Shown here piece by piece: positions 22,201-29,349 of a stretch of 57,472 bases of DNA (the stretch's first letter is position 1; every line of letters starts with the position of its first letter). This DNA is from Clostridia bacterium (GTDB taxonomy: Bacteria; Bacillota; Clostridia; Christensenellales; DTU072). The stretch covers positions 1 to 57,472 of the forward strand of contig JAFXIQ010000030.1 in assembly GCA_017533005.1 (NCBI GenBank), written 5' to 3'. The notes under the pieces are model-generated. The model saw nothing but the letters and a program-made list of their open reading frames with translations. It was not told where the DNA came from and searched no databases. Both the position numbers and the translations under genes were made by a program.

Positions 22201-24126
22201 GACGATTGCTACGTAGGTACTACGCTTGACCTTTACACCTTCGTTATTGAAAAAGCATCGCTTGTATTAGAAGAAACCACTTTACCCACTGCAGGCGCTA
22301 TTGTTTATGAGCAAGCATTGAATACGAGCGTTTTGATGAACGCAAATATGGTTTACGTAAGTGGAAAGTCGGGTATCGCAGGTACCTTCACTTATGATAA
22401 TCCCGGTTCAATCCTCGGTGACGTAGGTAGCTATTTAGTAGGATACACTTTCACGCCAAACGACGTTAATAACTACAACGTTTACAAGGGAATGGTTAGT
22501 GTTCAAGTTAACCAAAAAGAAGCAACGATTATGGTTTACGACACTACTTTTACCTATGGCGACCTAATAATGGCACCTAGATTTGTTACCAACCCTGTTG
22601 GACTTAACGTTGTCAATTCAGAGTTTGATAGCGCTCTAGTTGCAAAAGAAATTAAGAACGTTGGAATATATCAATTCACGGCAAATATCGTGGAAAAGAA
22701 CTACAAAGGTAGCGTTGTATATAGCATTGAAATCCGCAAGAAAGCCGTTAAACTATCCTTCGTTCTTGACGGAAACCCGGTAGGAGAATACAGAACAACT
22801 TACGGCAACGTAATCTATGCTAAAGCAAAGATTAATCCTATGTCTTTAGACCCGATTGACGTTTCACGCGTAGAAGACATTCAAGCAAGCATCAGCTATT
22901 ATTACGGCTCGGGCGTTCCACAATACGGTTTAGAAGGCTTCGATAAGTTCGTTCCAAGAAGCGTTGGCAATTACTACGTAGTAGCTCAACTCGCTCCAAC
23001 CGAAAAGAACTACACCATTGATTTAGTAGACGGATACGTTCCTTACTACATCGCAAAAGCTAGAGTTCAAACTCTAGAAGTTGACAGAGCTACGCTAATC
23101 CAAACTTATGGTGACGTAAAAGCACCTAGAATTAATACTACACCATCAGGCGTAAAGGTGAGAGTAACCTACAACAGCGCAGGCGAAACGCTTCCCACTA
23201 AAGCTGGAACGCATAGTATTAAGATAGTTGTTGTGGACGAAAACTACTGGGGTGCAGAAGTCAATACCGAATTCCAAATCACGCCAAAGGCAGTAAGCAT
23301 TATTGGAATTAAGGCTTTCGATAAGACTTTCGACGGACTATCGGTTATAGACGTAGTCGGCTCTCTAGAAGGTGTTATGGCAGGCGACCAAGTAGCACTT
23401 AAGATGACGGCAACCACGCTTGACGGCAAGACCAACGTCGGTAGCCACGCAATCGACATTAAGAGCTGGGAACTCACTGGACTAGATGCAAAGAACTATA
23501 CTTTGAACCCGCCACTAGGCACTTATTACGCAAAGATTTTGACAAAGAAAGTTGAAGGCGTTGATACCAATTCGTATATTCTAATGAACGACGGATTCTC
23601 CGCAAACATCTCTTTCACTTGCGAAACAGTAAATGACGTCGTTAACAAGACTACGATTTTATCCAAGCTCGCAGGTCAAGACGCTACGGTAAGAAGATTT
23701 AGCATTCAAGAAAACGGCGTTCACTCCGTCCTTGAACAAAAGGTTAAATTCTACATTGAAATTCCGGAAGAATATCTAAATTCAAGAGATTTCGGTGTGG
23801 AAGCAATAGGCGACCTTGCTAACTCTAACATCGTATTCATAAGAGAAGGCAATTATATGACTTTCTATGCGGATAGGTCCGGCGAAATTATTTTCTACAA
23901 CAATTCCTTCCCATACTGGCTAATAATTGTTGCAGGTGTAATACTAATAGTAATTCTTGGCGTTGTAATGGTTATACTATTCAGCCCGATTAGAAAACGT
24001 AAGAAACTATCTCGTGGCGTTAGAGAAGCTTATAGCTTCAACCAATACGCTGAAGAGGCAGAAGCAAGGGCAGTTCGCGCAAGAAGAGCGAGAGCAGAGG
24101 AAAAGAAACGAAGATGGAGATATTAA
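13255..24126 (+). CDS. Giant MBG-repeat surface protein (3623 aa)
   Basis: A very large exported stalk protein. It has an N-terminal signal (hydrophobic core at about 10-27), a non-repetitive beta-rich head (about 40-460), and an Ig-like module with the DATAPSSP and VDSAGNVS hallmarks of bacterial Ig folds (about 455-600). From about 935 to 3435 it carries tandem MBG-type repeats, roughly 30 by length, with recurring YGxxL...G, AGxYxV and NYxGxxxxxxxI.K patterns. The end has one transmembrane helix (about 3551-3577) and a 46-residue Arg/Glu-rich cytoplasmic tail, with no LPXTG. GGAGG lies ten bases before the ATG. It is the first gene of a four-gene operon and probably forms a long surface filament or adhesin; the ligand is unknown. 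Confidence 0.87.
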   Translation: MVFTHFKHAHKVLIVLMALTFLIGCCAFSISMQDDVQFVAEAGANSSEGTLLESNTGLQVGYNTLSTGSYDNSSTPGNDPDLGASKQGFDFFATDGASAGFLANNHVIFHSGSLATMPMLSMENEYNGVASAIADRNVTTTVTFSAKIRIASGTAPLKLSMYWYPNGKDNEYLLSNEVSQTLNSSETTISITLGGDAGTINMDPTSGDYEHYLTYYGGNKLFVKEGESLESPCFLIKINDGGANVSNVYLSNPRITVDVDMGISFDTESVSVSVSGKNRAEKTISNALTTNASELANLYVKAGDIITITSYVKLDLTQEKYDYPSYYTRIFDTYGKSCIDWYAYDGDYGGSNISYTSRLAFDKDHDGELDLFNQSSNNFTYVDPSSDSFGYNMYCGYVASFVVDAGVANAVNGYVNLAPRVINGVHNGNKTYAYGNNNGDAIKIRVDATAPSSPIIDENSDLGKAIANNSWYTETFEMQLEYDTSVIKNVRASEKVYAFVLHNSVSTVDFDRYNFAENINAPYNYTYYVDNGYGVSTATQGSAPRQNLGAYNNNADQKTAIDFSEKGIYTLVLFAVDSAGNVSLATIYSVATGNEVRIDAENIDIGFEVYFRDNQYSYDAASVMFNRSYVFVGDEYHKTVIEGGAVKTIFTAEDKDYLQSKYVFLRGEGTAKREQWVTIRLVMRAQQYNNYNLVSYTNEYEISSSSPQYRVVRNDNESIRYYEITYLISDDVKDKESGVIKLYFHRRANIENTQEDYTFTLMGDKTPVPVDIAGDLRAYYTQNVTKVYLNPVPDFNVSYYKPIQFDVYVAYSEPDAEGKRYPINGGYIVYNGIRYKISNDISLRDVSTGVLDITLYDDGNNEVAKLKSAYPIKNTYRAESEAQFIDGIYHGVFIVTGIDMMLASEIGYVDAGKYFYTAEIDSLSATSYYGELFSEIEIKKADPEVIEPFAKSSLIYGQSLADLGFNSYDGVGGAVITDEMLFVDTIYQRVHSGVYGHYEIINPEPGTPDYIRHDVSDKVLVTITFYPIDVSMASKEQISQNWEYYERFYSPIKDLNNNIIDYELIPGTQHSGNYNQRSYAVYVKIEHANAEINIVADSDNYVYDGTPKTLEPYAFVRDANENEVKLEDVEILMKYRPSSAGEDTPWDLIPPTIAGTYIVSLQINSQNSNYKSEETTRFLTIAKKTLDVMPVDNPNQESITPAQFGDVMVSERLTYTYGKLSRAFYKASYVENGIIVDVPLNVANNYVYSFKKVRDALGQSVNEDWTESVNNISNNMLDAGTYVMKASINNSNYEGERNILVVVNRAIVTLSSDPKPIATYTAYARNNINLGENRAHLEYGMTLKEASEIMLDFSSQPILAYYTFGASTEKNTIPGRFYYQDEISYYNNQGIYSNYPRNAYGEVILPVKYDTVDPNMLSYYSLLLYWEAGSYVDGNFVADTNYAIVSNTTDVIVTKATPDFSALKLSTITYGDALSESVFEGEITAVGGFVFPIESYTLSKNQDENLILNGGNTTVPCSFIVNSSEYSDNYRSVTSGFNVPITVEKKAVEITIEGLNKVLKDDYNGAEDIEEAISHVFGTLYNTPTYKLYAKNATDAQAGDENTENSKGEEIKNKNIQVDFKYYSGTDAIYITNETWVGLYSATATINNGNYVGSVEFKFVVVKAELKLSEEIGEIMGEYGTSLGELFNKNVMLTDSIHNIHGNLTFKDKDTKPNVGNSTEYEMLFTAESSYTELYNTNFKPFTSKVTPVIEKKTLDLTIEGLEHKYDESAKKVTCEVVNPENPEEKLPIVITYKKGQETIASAPTEAGQYRVTVEIDSSVANYRAKSEVVMTISKADINISEETITLVYNGKAQNARPEYTTSLVGKEIVFDDENYTVNYYDYSGINKLNYVPSAVGKYYVDVVISTSNYYGITANRIEMIIKPDMEETLDGLNQTYCPPSTDINAEVVRPVTVVFNDVDGAPHPAVNYLVTYRKVGESDYSDYFNTNAGSYDVKVAFNENGYTEVITATMVIAKKSIDVPLRSEYRTTYTASAIMFNINNELPNPVIDATYKFRAYGSQHEFVANSQEHPYPINAGEYEVEITLKDVNYQGVGYTKLVIERANLIIPEDGLPFVKGSIYYSANNESVEFMKDAEGVNTGKVYFGGVEMKRFGSWHVLKTENGGNDISRLSVGNHNVDVTFVLDETFMISYGNDANGDAIYREEYASNFNPVTTTLAIRIEKRNIGEFITFVESSLLHVYTTETLKAEAYILSDANIVEGYPMISLRINYGAAGTAGVVEVGTYNDVRAEIVDANYTGTSSSVTLKVLPATPTVILPTHKVVDIHTTLTNDKLNKDGSAYIVKKSGEHVLVDGSFTIYGEYNNMVMDKANNNVIFVTFTPTLTSSYNVVTTAMDIFVTGETVTVTNVTATLKAGMSNAYGVKLSAFELTGNTSIDGTIQWMNPDYVPNVGEVVYCEFIPSDAYIDTHNIVTNIPVTISVAQGEANVNSDVSEVRVYVGKTLKDYILTLDIRDTATGEAITGYKYEIRESENVGVDFNRVITDSDVETSNFLRLNVHVTHANYAEITASIVVRAFYLIEEDAFSIANKNKDYDGENVEIEDLGISVGNTLYPLSNDKYHIVSILKNGVQVEEAREPGEYQITIVIDERTYDALGNVISYGAYDGAITFTYVISRKNISDSISVTNNQKEYASSSGGVVISFGDYVVDMNTVNVRYESADGNNLGSVVPSDTGVYKVYVNITTDNKYYSGSAIFDYVVTKRNATVTLLTRYDAQFGTDVEITPELSNNLGAGDYVVEYYDRDNAIVVGMPKNAGTYRVVVTIKHKNYQGSATSTLVISQATLVNSELPTLSAIKYGQTLANSTISGGEMRANDSTDEVIAGEFTFVDPTRSDFEVGTNRVEVVFKPHNKNYANFSLMLEIEVTKATASISFADVRYVYNGERQLPIVITSPVKNLGVEYTLYKDGLPINEARVAGEYKVKVTIIDDCYVGTTLDLYTFVIEKASLVLEETTLPTAGAIVYEQALNTSVLMNANMVYVSGKSGIAGTFTYDNPGSILGDVGSYLVGYTFTPNDVNNYNVYKGMVSVQVNQKEATIMVYDTTFTYGDLIMAPRFVTNPVGLNVVNSEFDSALVAKEIKNVGIYQFTANIVEKNYKGSVVYSIEIRKKAVKLSFVLDGNPVGEYRTTYGNVIYAKAKINPMSLDPIDVSRVEDIQASISYYYGSGVPQYGLEGFDKFVPRSVGNYYVVAQLAPTEKNYTIDLVDGYVPYYIAKARVQTLEVDRATLIQTYGDVKAPRINTTPSGVKVRVTYNSAGETLPTKAGTHSIKIVVVDENYWGAEVNTEFQITPKAVSIIGIKAFDKTFDGLSVIDVVGSLEGVMAGDQVALKMTATTLDGKTNVGSHAIDIKSWELTGLDAKNYTLNPPLGTYYAKILTKKVEGVDTNSYILMNDGFSANISFTCETVNDVVNKTTILSKLAGQDATVRRFSIQENGVHSVLEQKVKFYIEIPEEYLNSRDFGVEAIGDLANSNIVFIREGNYMTFYADRSGEIIFYNNSFPYWLIIVAGVILIVILGVVMVILFSPIRKRKKLSRGVREAYSFNQYAEEAEARAVRARRARAEEKKRRWRY

Positions 24127-25928
24127 AGAAGACACTGCCTGCGCTCTTAGTGATGGCAATATTGATGACGGTGCTCGTTGTATGTGCACCGTTGTCAAGC
24201 TTTTCTGCGTTGGCAGACAATTCCAATATAGGCGAAGGCGCGGGTACGCTAATTGTTAAACAAAGCGATAGCGATACGCGATTTTTTGGCGTTATCGACG
24301 GCATGTCGTTTACTATAGAAGCCCCCGCCACAACGGAAAAGATTTACGTTGCTTTTGAGGATGACGTAGGCGATTGGCAAATAGCAAACCAAGGCGAAGT
24401 CGGTATTGTTCCTTATATAGAAATCGATGCTTTTAATGCAACCGAGGCAGGCAAGTACAACTCCGTAAAAAAATATAAAGAGAACGGCAAATGGTATGCA
24501 AAGGTAAAAGTGCATTCCAACGGCTACTTGCACGTAAAAGCAGAAGTTCGCGATGCTGATAGCAAAATAGAAGAAATAGAAGATATAATCGACGTTACTG
24601 CTATCGACTGGCGTGCCCCCAAACTAAACCTAGAAAAGACCGAATATTACGCAGATTCTAGCGACGGCGTTTATAAAATGCAATACAAGATGCGTTTCGA
24701 GGACCCGTACAAAGGAACTAGATATACGTCGGCTTGTAGTGGTTTGTTAAGCTTATTAATATTCTCTTCGAGTAGCGATTTGAGCCCAAAAGTTGATGAA
24801 GGAGGCTCAAAACCTAGCGAAGGTGGCGACAATGTTGACAAAGACGATATAACTAATAGCGCGGACTACAATGAAATAGTAAATAAAAATTTCAGCGAAA
24901 ATCAAATGCCGGTAGTTGATTTTGATGCCGAATTTACTGCTGAAAAGAACGGTTACTACTACTTTTTAGTAGTAGATAAGAGTGGTAACGCGGCTTTCGG
25001 CTCACTTTTTAAGTACACGAAAGAACGTCTTCCCGAGTATAACATTACGACTAATATCAACGGCTACGATGCGACTATCAACGTTAAAGAAACCCTTGAT
25101 GCTATTCAAAAAGAACTAGATGACAACAAGGGAAAAATCAACGAGGACATTTATGAAGACCTAGAAAGTTCGTATAGCATATTTATGGAATGCTTTACGT
25201 CTAGTTGGATAGACGCATCTAGAAAGAAAGACGTAAATAAACTCTACTATGAAATGATAGAGTATAGAAAAGTCTTCTACAACGCATTGAAAGGCCCTAG
25301 TGTTAGAGTAGACGTTATTAACGCTGAACTATTCCCTGGTAAAATAACCGTTAGCAATCTTGACGGAAGTATCGTAAACGGCGCACTGTACGGTGACGAA
25401 ATTTTAGTAACGATAATCGTTTCTAGATGGGACGCATCCGACTATCCCGAAGGTGCTAAACTCGATATGAACGTAGGAGAAGCCAATTACGTTTATAAAC
25501 TAACTTACACCTTAACTCTAGAAGGCGAAGTCGTAACTCCAACTAAACCGTTAAATTTCGCTATTGAAAAGAACGCAAACTGTAACGTACTAGGAATATC
25601 GGCTAGCTCTTCGTCTACGAAATATCAAGAAGTTCAATATACCTACGGTAACGTGTGGTTGAGATTTTCCACTTCTTATGCGAGTCGTGATTTCCACTTA
25701 TACGCGAGTTACGACGGCCCTAAAAAAGACCTAACTTGGCTATGGATAACGCTAGGCGTAGTAGGCGGTGTAGCTATTGCCGTAGGTATTACGCTTATCA
25801 TCCTTAATAAGAAAGGAATTATTAAGATAGGGCGCCCGAAAAAGGCTACTGAAGAGCCAAAAGAAGAAGTTAAAACACAAGTTGTTAACAATAAAAAAGT
25901 TAAAAATAAGAAGAAAAAAGGTAGATAG
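24114..25928 (+). CDS. Membrane-anchored exported partner protein (604 aa)
   Basis: No known family is recognised. It has a signal peptide (about 1-33), a beta-rich outside region with an Ig-like YYYFLVVDKSGNAAFGS segment near 285-300, a helical stretch at about 320-390, then more beta structure. One transmembrane helix lies at about 540-562, followed by a Lys-rich tail (KKVKNKKKKGR). Its start overlaps the last 13 bases of the 3623-aa gene in another frame, so the two are probably translationally coupled and made in fixed proportion. An anchor, cap or assembly partner for the giant protein is a reasonable inference, not shown by sequence. Confidence 0.8.
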   Translation: MEILKKTLPALLVMAILMTVLVVCAPLSSFSALADNSNIGEGAGTLIVKQSDSDTRFFGVIDGMSFTIEAPATTEKIYVAFEDDVGDWQIANQGEVGIVPYIEIDAFNATEAGKYNSVKKYKENGKWYAKVKVHSNGYLHVKAEVRDADSKIEEIEDIIDVTAIDWRAPKLNLEKTEYYADSSDGVYKMQYKMRFEDPYKGTRYTSACSGLLSLLIFSSSSDLSPKVDEGGSKPSEGGDNVDKDDITNSADYNEIVNKNFSENQMPVVDFDAEFTAEKNGYYYFLVVDKSGNAAFGSLFKYTKERLPEYNITTNINGYDATINVKETLDAIQKELDDNKGKINEDIYEDLESSYSIFMECFTSSWIDASRKKDVNKLYYEMIEYRKVFYNALKGPSVRVDVINAELFPGKITVSNLDGSIVNGALYGDEILVTIIVSRWDASDYPEGAKLDMNVGEANYVYKLTYTLTLEGEVVTPTKPLNFAIEKNANCNVLGISASSSSTKYQEVQYTYGNVWLRFSTSYASRDFHLYASYDGPKKDLTWLWITLGVVGGVAIAVGITLIILNKKGIIKIGRPKKATEEPKEEVKTQVVNNKKVKNKKKKGR

Positions 25929-25931
25929 ATT

Positions 25932-26774
25932 ATGAAATTTCTCAATAAAACGCTAGAATACCTATTTTTGATAGAAAAAGGAAAAAGATTCTTAATACTA
26001 TTCCTTTTATCACTACCCATGGGATTTTTCGCGAGTCTTGCTATGCCTAGCCATATATACGTTGATTGGATTAAAAATTTCGACGTTGGTAATAATAATT
26101 TCCTTGATGCACTTCAACTAGCAGGCACTCAAGATTATAAATCTATGATAATAGGCGTGGTTGGCGTGATTATATTCGGTGTAATAACGCTAGCTATGAT
26201 GGCAACTATTATTTCACGCTCTTTGCGCGTGGGTATTTTTAAACCTACAAGACTTATTAGAGAATTTAACGAGAGCTTTTTCCCGGCTCTTTACGTCGCA
26301 ATTATTTATATCCCATCGGGAATTGTTCTAAAAATAGTCTTTACGGTATTCCTTGTATTTTGGCAAAGCGCTAATGCAGTTGCTACGGGGCTTGCTTTGA
26401 GCATAATCACTATGCTTTTATTCTTCTTGATAGTAGGAGGACTTATTGCCGTTAGCGTGCTGTTTATGCCTTATATGACTATTAACGGTATAAATCCCTT
26501 CCATGCATTCCACACTTCGTTTGCAAAATGCACGGGCGAAACCGGCCTTAAGCTACTAGTCGCTACCGCGCTACCTATTATCGCTATTATCGTAGCAGGA
26601 GCAATGCTCGGATTTGTGGAAGTCGTCTGGGTACAAGTTCTAGTGGAAAGTTTGCTTTATTCGATGTTGTATACGTACCTTGTAGCGTTATCGTTTATCG
26701 CTTACTACGAAATAAACGCTCTACAAAGAGTAGATTATCCGAGAGATTACATTTTATATAGAGGGAAGAAATAA
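25932..26774 (+). CDS. Six-helix integral membrane protein (280 aa)
   Basis: Hydrophobic segments at about 20-40, 72-95, 118-140, 150-180, 205-228 and 235-258 suggest six helices. No catalytic motif or named family is seen. It begins three bases after the stop of the anchored partner gene, with AAAGG upstream, and is followed two bases later by another protein of the same size and topology. Permease-like and multi-helix proteins of this sort often accompany surface polymers. Here a role in export or anchoring of the giant protein is only inferred from the operon. Confidence 0.78.
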   Translation: MKFLNKTLEYLFLIEKGKRFLILFLLSLPMGFFASLAMPSHIYVDWIKNFDVGNNNFLDALQLAGTQDYKSMIIGVVGVIIFGVITLAMMATIISRSLRVGIFKPTRLIREFNESFFPALYVAIIYIPSGIVLKIVFTVFLVFWQSANAVATGLALSIITMLLFFLIVGGLIAVSVLFMPYMTINGINPFHAFHTSFAKCTGETGLKLLVATALPIIAIIVAGAMLGFVEVVWVQVLVESLLYSMLYTYLVALSFIAYYEINALQRVDYPRDYILYRGKK

Positions 26775-26776
26775 TT

Positions 26777-27652
26777 ATGATATTTAGACACGCGATTTCT
26801 CTTACAATCAATAATACAAATCTTATTGCTAAAGTGTTTATATTTACAGCAATAATGATGCTCGTTTGCGTAGCTATATTCGTAGCTATTTCTAATCCTA
26901 TACTAGAAGCTTTAGAAACTGAATTCGATTTCTTTGAGCGTTTAAAAGGCTCATTTACCGATTACATAAACGGCGTACCTAACGCGTTCGATATCATTGG
27001 TGACCAAATTAACTTCTTTATGAACCAAAACGTAGCGAAAATTTCTTTTACAATCGTAGCCTACGTGTTGTTATTCTTCCTATTTAAGTACTTTACGATT
27101 TTTGCAATAGCTCCCGCAACCTTCGTGATTTATAACCAAATGGCAAGTAATTATAAGTTGGGTTATATCAATGCAATGGTCGCTATGCTAGGGAAAACCG
27201 CACTTATAAGCCTTATCCACGCATTAATTACTACCCCCGTAGACCTAATTATTTTGGTAGGTTGTATTTTTCTAGCAAGTTGGCTCGCAGAAGGTATCAG
27301 TATTTTCGGAATCATAATAGGCTTAACGCTTATGCTAACTTTGCTTGCGTTAAGAGTATCGGCTACAAGTGGTTGGATTCCTACAATGGTGTGCGAAAAT
27401 AAAAAAGTAGGCGTTTCAATCAAGAAGTCATTCAAAAATATTAAGGAACAAATAACGAGAACTTATTCTTCATATTTGTTCATCGTATTTATAACTTTCG
27501 CAATTTGTATGTCAACTGCAATAGTAACTTTCGGCGTTGTTCCTATGTTCTTCTATCCCATCGCAATCATATCTATGGCATCTATAGCGCTTGTAAATTA
27601 CTTCACTGTAAATAAGCAAAAATTCTATGTGGACGAAAGAACAATTTTGTAA
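26777..27652 (+). CDS. Six-helix integral membrane protein (291 aa)
   Basis: Hydrophobic segments lie at about 18-38, 92-115, 135-160, 165-195, 230-252 and 255-275. The overall layout resembles the preceding gene, so the two may form a heteromeric pair or stem from an old duplication, though sequence identity is not obvious by eye. GAGGGAAG precedes the ATG. It is the last gene of the operon; a terminator follows. No function can be assigned. Confidence 0.78.
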   Translation: MIFRHAISLTINNTNLIAKVFIFTAIMMLVCVAIFVAISNPILEALETEFDFFERLKGSFTDYINGVPNAFDIIGDQINFFMNQNVAKISFTIVAYVLLFFLFKYFTIFAIAPATFVIYNQMASNYKLGYINAMVAMLGKTALISLIHALITTPVDLIILVGCIFLASWLAEGISIFGIIIGLTLMLTLLALRVSATSGWIPTMVCENKKVGVSIKKSFKNIKEQITRTYSSYLFIVFITFAICMSTAIVTFGVVPMFFYPIAIISMASIALVNYFTVNKQKFYVDERTIL

Positions 27653-27690
27653 TTTTTGCGATTTTTCGTGAGATTTCGACAAAAATATGC

Positions 27691-27728
27691 ACGCTTTTCT
27701 ATGAATTTAGAAAAGCGTTTTCTTTTGT
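27691..27728 (+). terminator. Terminator of the giant surface operon
   Basis: The perfect 11-bp stem ACGCTTTTCTA/TAGAAAAGCGT with a six-base loop is followed by TTTCTTTTG. It insulates the phage cassette promoter from the surface operon. Confidence 0.85.
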
Positions 27729-27750
27729 AAAAATTTCTTTCACCAACGCC

Positions 27751-27779
27751 TTGACACCGATTGAATATAATGATATACT
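27751..27779 (+). promoter_or_regulatory. Promoter of the phage-derived cassette
   Basis: The -35 is a perfect TTGACA (27751-27756) and the -10 is TATACT (27774-27779), with a 17-bp spacer. The expected transcription start is near 27786, immediately before the LexA box. Confidence 0.8.
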
Positions 27780-27790
27780 AGCAATAGACA

Positions 27791-27804
27791 CGAACAAATG
27801 TTCG
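27791..27804 (+). promoter_or_regulatory. LexA (DinR) box, SOS operator
   Basis: CGAACAAATGTTCG fits the Gram-positive LexA consensus CGAACRNRYGTTYG at all 14 positions. It starts about five bases after the predicted transcription start, where bound LexA would block transcription. Direct LexA control of the phage-derived genes is therefore likely. Confidence 0.85.
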
Positions 27805-27851
27805 CATTTTACACAAAATTTTTTTGAAAGCGAGGTGATAAGGTAATAAGA

Positions 27852-28370
27852 ATGTTAGAGAATAGATGGGTGACTACAGCATTATACGTGCACCCCGATA
27901 TAAGTTTCACGATTGATACATACAAAAAGAAACTTGAACAGTATTTTAGTTACGACTACAATACGGGAGTGCATTCAGCAAGGGAAATTTGTGAGAAAAT
28001 TTTTGAAACAAACGAGCGCATTGAAAAGTTAAGTATATTGTCTAACGCTATACGTGCATCAACGAGCTTTCTTAACGACAGACAAAAGGAAATCATTGAT
28101 TTGTGTTATTTCAAGCGCATGAGAAGGGAAAAGATAATTAAAGAATAACAAATAACTGATAACGAATTCAAAAATATTCGGTTGTCGGCAATTAAAAAAT
28201 TAGCCACGTACTTGAATATGTTGGGATTTAGTAACGAACGATTTCTAGACTATTTCAACGATGAACCGATAGTGGTTTTGTGGTATGAAAAGGTCTTGGA
28301 AATGAGGAAAAAGGCCAAGCATTTAATTTATAGGGGCAGAGTTTGTGACCGAGAGCGAAAAGATGCTTGA
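27852..28370 (+). pseudogene. Sigma-like/ArpU-type phage late regulator interrupted by an in-frame TAA
   Basis: The frame opened by ATG 27852 reads 98 codons to a TAA at 28146-28148, then continues in the same frame for 73 more codons to TGA at 28368. The stop falls inside a sigma-70 region 4-like helix-turn-helix: NDRQKEIIDLCYFKRMRREKIIKE before it, ITDNEFKNIRLSAIKKLA after it. Phage late activators of the ArpU/RinA/sigma-like group have this length (about 170 aa) and place, just before the small terminase. The joined protein would be complete, so this looks like a single nonsense mutation; read-through is the alternative. Other genes here use TAA as a normal stop. The second part, which could only start at a TTG, is not a separate gene. 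Confidence 0.75.
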
Positions 28371-28632
28371 AACGCTTTTTAAGAAAGCTATCGGGTTTAC
28401 CGTTGAAGAAATAACTACTGAATACGCGCTAGACGAAGACGGAAATAGAAGAGTAATAAAAGAAAAGAGCGCAAAAAAGTATTATCCACCCGATATATCT
28501 GCTATGAAAGCGTATATCGAACTGAAAGGGCAGGAAAATAAGTTCGATAATATGACGGACAGCGAACTAAAAGCCGAAAAGGAACGACTTTTACGTGAGT
28601 TGGACGCATTAAACAGACATACTAACGATTAA
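28345..28632 (+). CDS. Probable phage terminase small subunit
   Basis: A 95-residue protein starting at GTG 28345 with AGGGG eight bases upstream, overlapping the end of the regulator by 26 bases. The line TEYALDEDG followed by charged residues, then KKYYPPDISAMKAYIEL, is the pattern found in small-terminase-like proteins of Gram-positive phages, where a basic stretch and YxPPD precede the oligomerising helix. The tail (LKAEKERLLRELDALNRH) is a predicted coiled coil. The small subunit recognises phage DNA for packaging and activates the large subunit. It is shorter than most family members; the assignment rests on this pattern and on position. Confidence 0.62.
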   Translation: MTESEKMLETLFKKAIGFTVEEITTEYALDEDGNRRVIKEKSAKKYYPPDISAMKAYIELKGQENKFDNMTDSELKAEKERLLRELDALNRHTND

Positions 28633-28671
28633 AGAACGCATTTATTCATCGCGATAATAGCGTTCTTTTTT
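28631..28671 (+). terminator. Terminator after the small terminase gene
   Basis: The stem AAAGAACGC/GCGTTCTTT (9 bp, 20-base loop) ends in six T. It overlaps the 3' end of the inverted SH3 gene. It would stop most transcripts from the LexA-controlled promoter before the structural genes, so those may need the late activator or read-through. Confidence 0.65.
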
Positions 28672-29349
28672 GTTGTTATTCTTGAATAGGAGTATGACGA
28701 GAAAGACAGCGGGAACTGCGAGTCCCACTATGATAATGATTTTTAAGTTGCTATCAAGAGGCTCGGGCTCGGAGTTATCTTCTTCGCTAGGTGTTTCTTC
28801 GGGCGCTACAACGGGGAGCGTTTCTGGAACGAAAGGCGTAACTTCGTAACTAGGCATCGTGGTGCGTTCTTGCTTCAAGTAACCGTAATATTCGGCATAC
28901 TTAACGTAATACCATCTGCCGTCTTCCGCGGGATATACTCCAAGAAAGGTAAAAGGCTCGTTAATTGGCACGCTTGTGACGTTTTCGGATGATAAATCGG
29001 GTCGGGATTTAAGGTTTATAGAAACGAATTCAGCATATTCGCTAGCGACGTTTATATCACGCATTGTGCCTTGTGCAGTAGTGTGATAGCCCGTTGTCGA
29101 TACGATATTTTTGCTGACTTTGCCGTTTACTCCGTTAAAAGTTACGTAATAGTAGCTCTCGTCAAGATTGTTTATGCGTGCATAGTAACTGTCAGGCAAT
29201 AAAAATAGCTTCTCACCCGTTTCGGTGAGTAGCCAAACTTCCCCCGATATAACAACGTGTGGAGTGCTGTTCGTGTTTTCCATAGGGGTGCTTGCAGTGA
29301 GTAGTATACAAGTCGCTATTATTACGGCAATTAGTAGAAGGCGTTTCAT
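28642..29349 (-). CDS. Inverted SH3-domain membrane-anchored exported protein
   Basis: About 235 residues from the ATG at 29349, which places KR directly before the hydrophobic signal core (MKRLLLIAVIIATCILL). An in-frame ATG eight codons upstream (29373) is possible; neither has a clear ribosome site. A bacterial SH3-like segment lies at about 115-165 (SINLKSRPDLSSENVTSVPINEPF...WYYVKY..YYGYLKQE). It is followed by a Pro/Glu-rich linker, one transmembrane helix (about 207-227) and a Lys/Arg-rich tail. The build matches the host surface proteins here. It is the only gene on the opposite strand within the phage cassette, placed between small terminase and the structural genes, as a cargo (moron) gene would be. 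A cell-wall role or phage exclusion is speculation. Confidence 0.75.
   Translation of the reverse strand: MKRLLLIAVIIATCILLTASTPMENTNSTPHVVISGEVWLLTETGEKLFLLPDSYYARINNLDESYYYVTFNGVNGKVSKNIVSTTGYHTTAQGTMRDINVASEYAEFVSINLKSRPDLSSENVTSVPINEPFTFLGVYPAEDGRWYYVKYAEYYGYLKQERTTMPSYEVTPFVPETLPVVAPEETPSEEDNSEPEPLDSNLKIIIIVGLAVPAVFLVILLFKNNNKKERYYRDE

Noticed and set aside
28182-28370. A separate 62-aa gene starting at TTG 28182
   Set aside because: It is the in-frame continuation of the regulator after the TAA at 28146, has no ribosome site, and starts in the middle of a helix-turn-helix.
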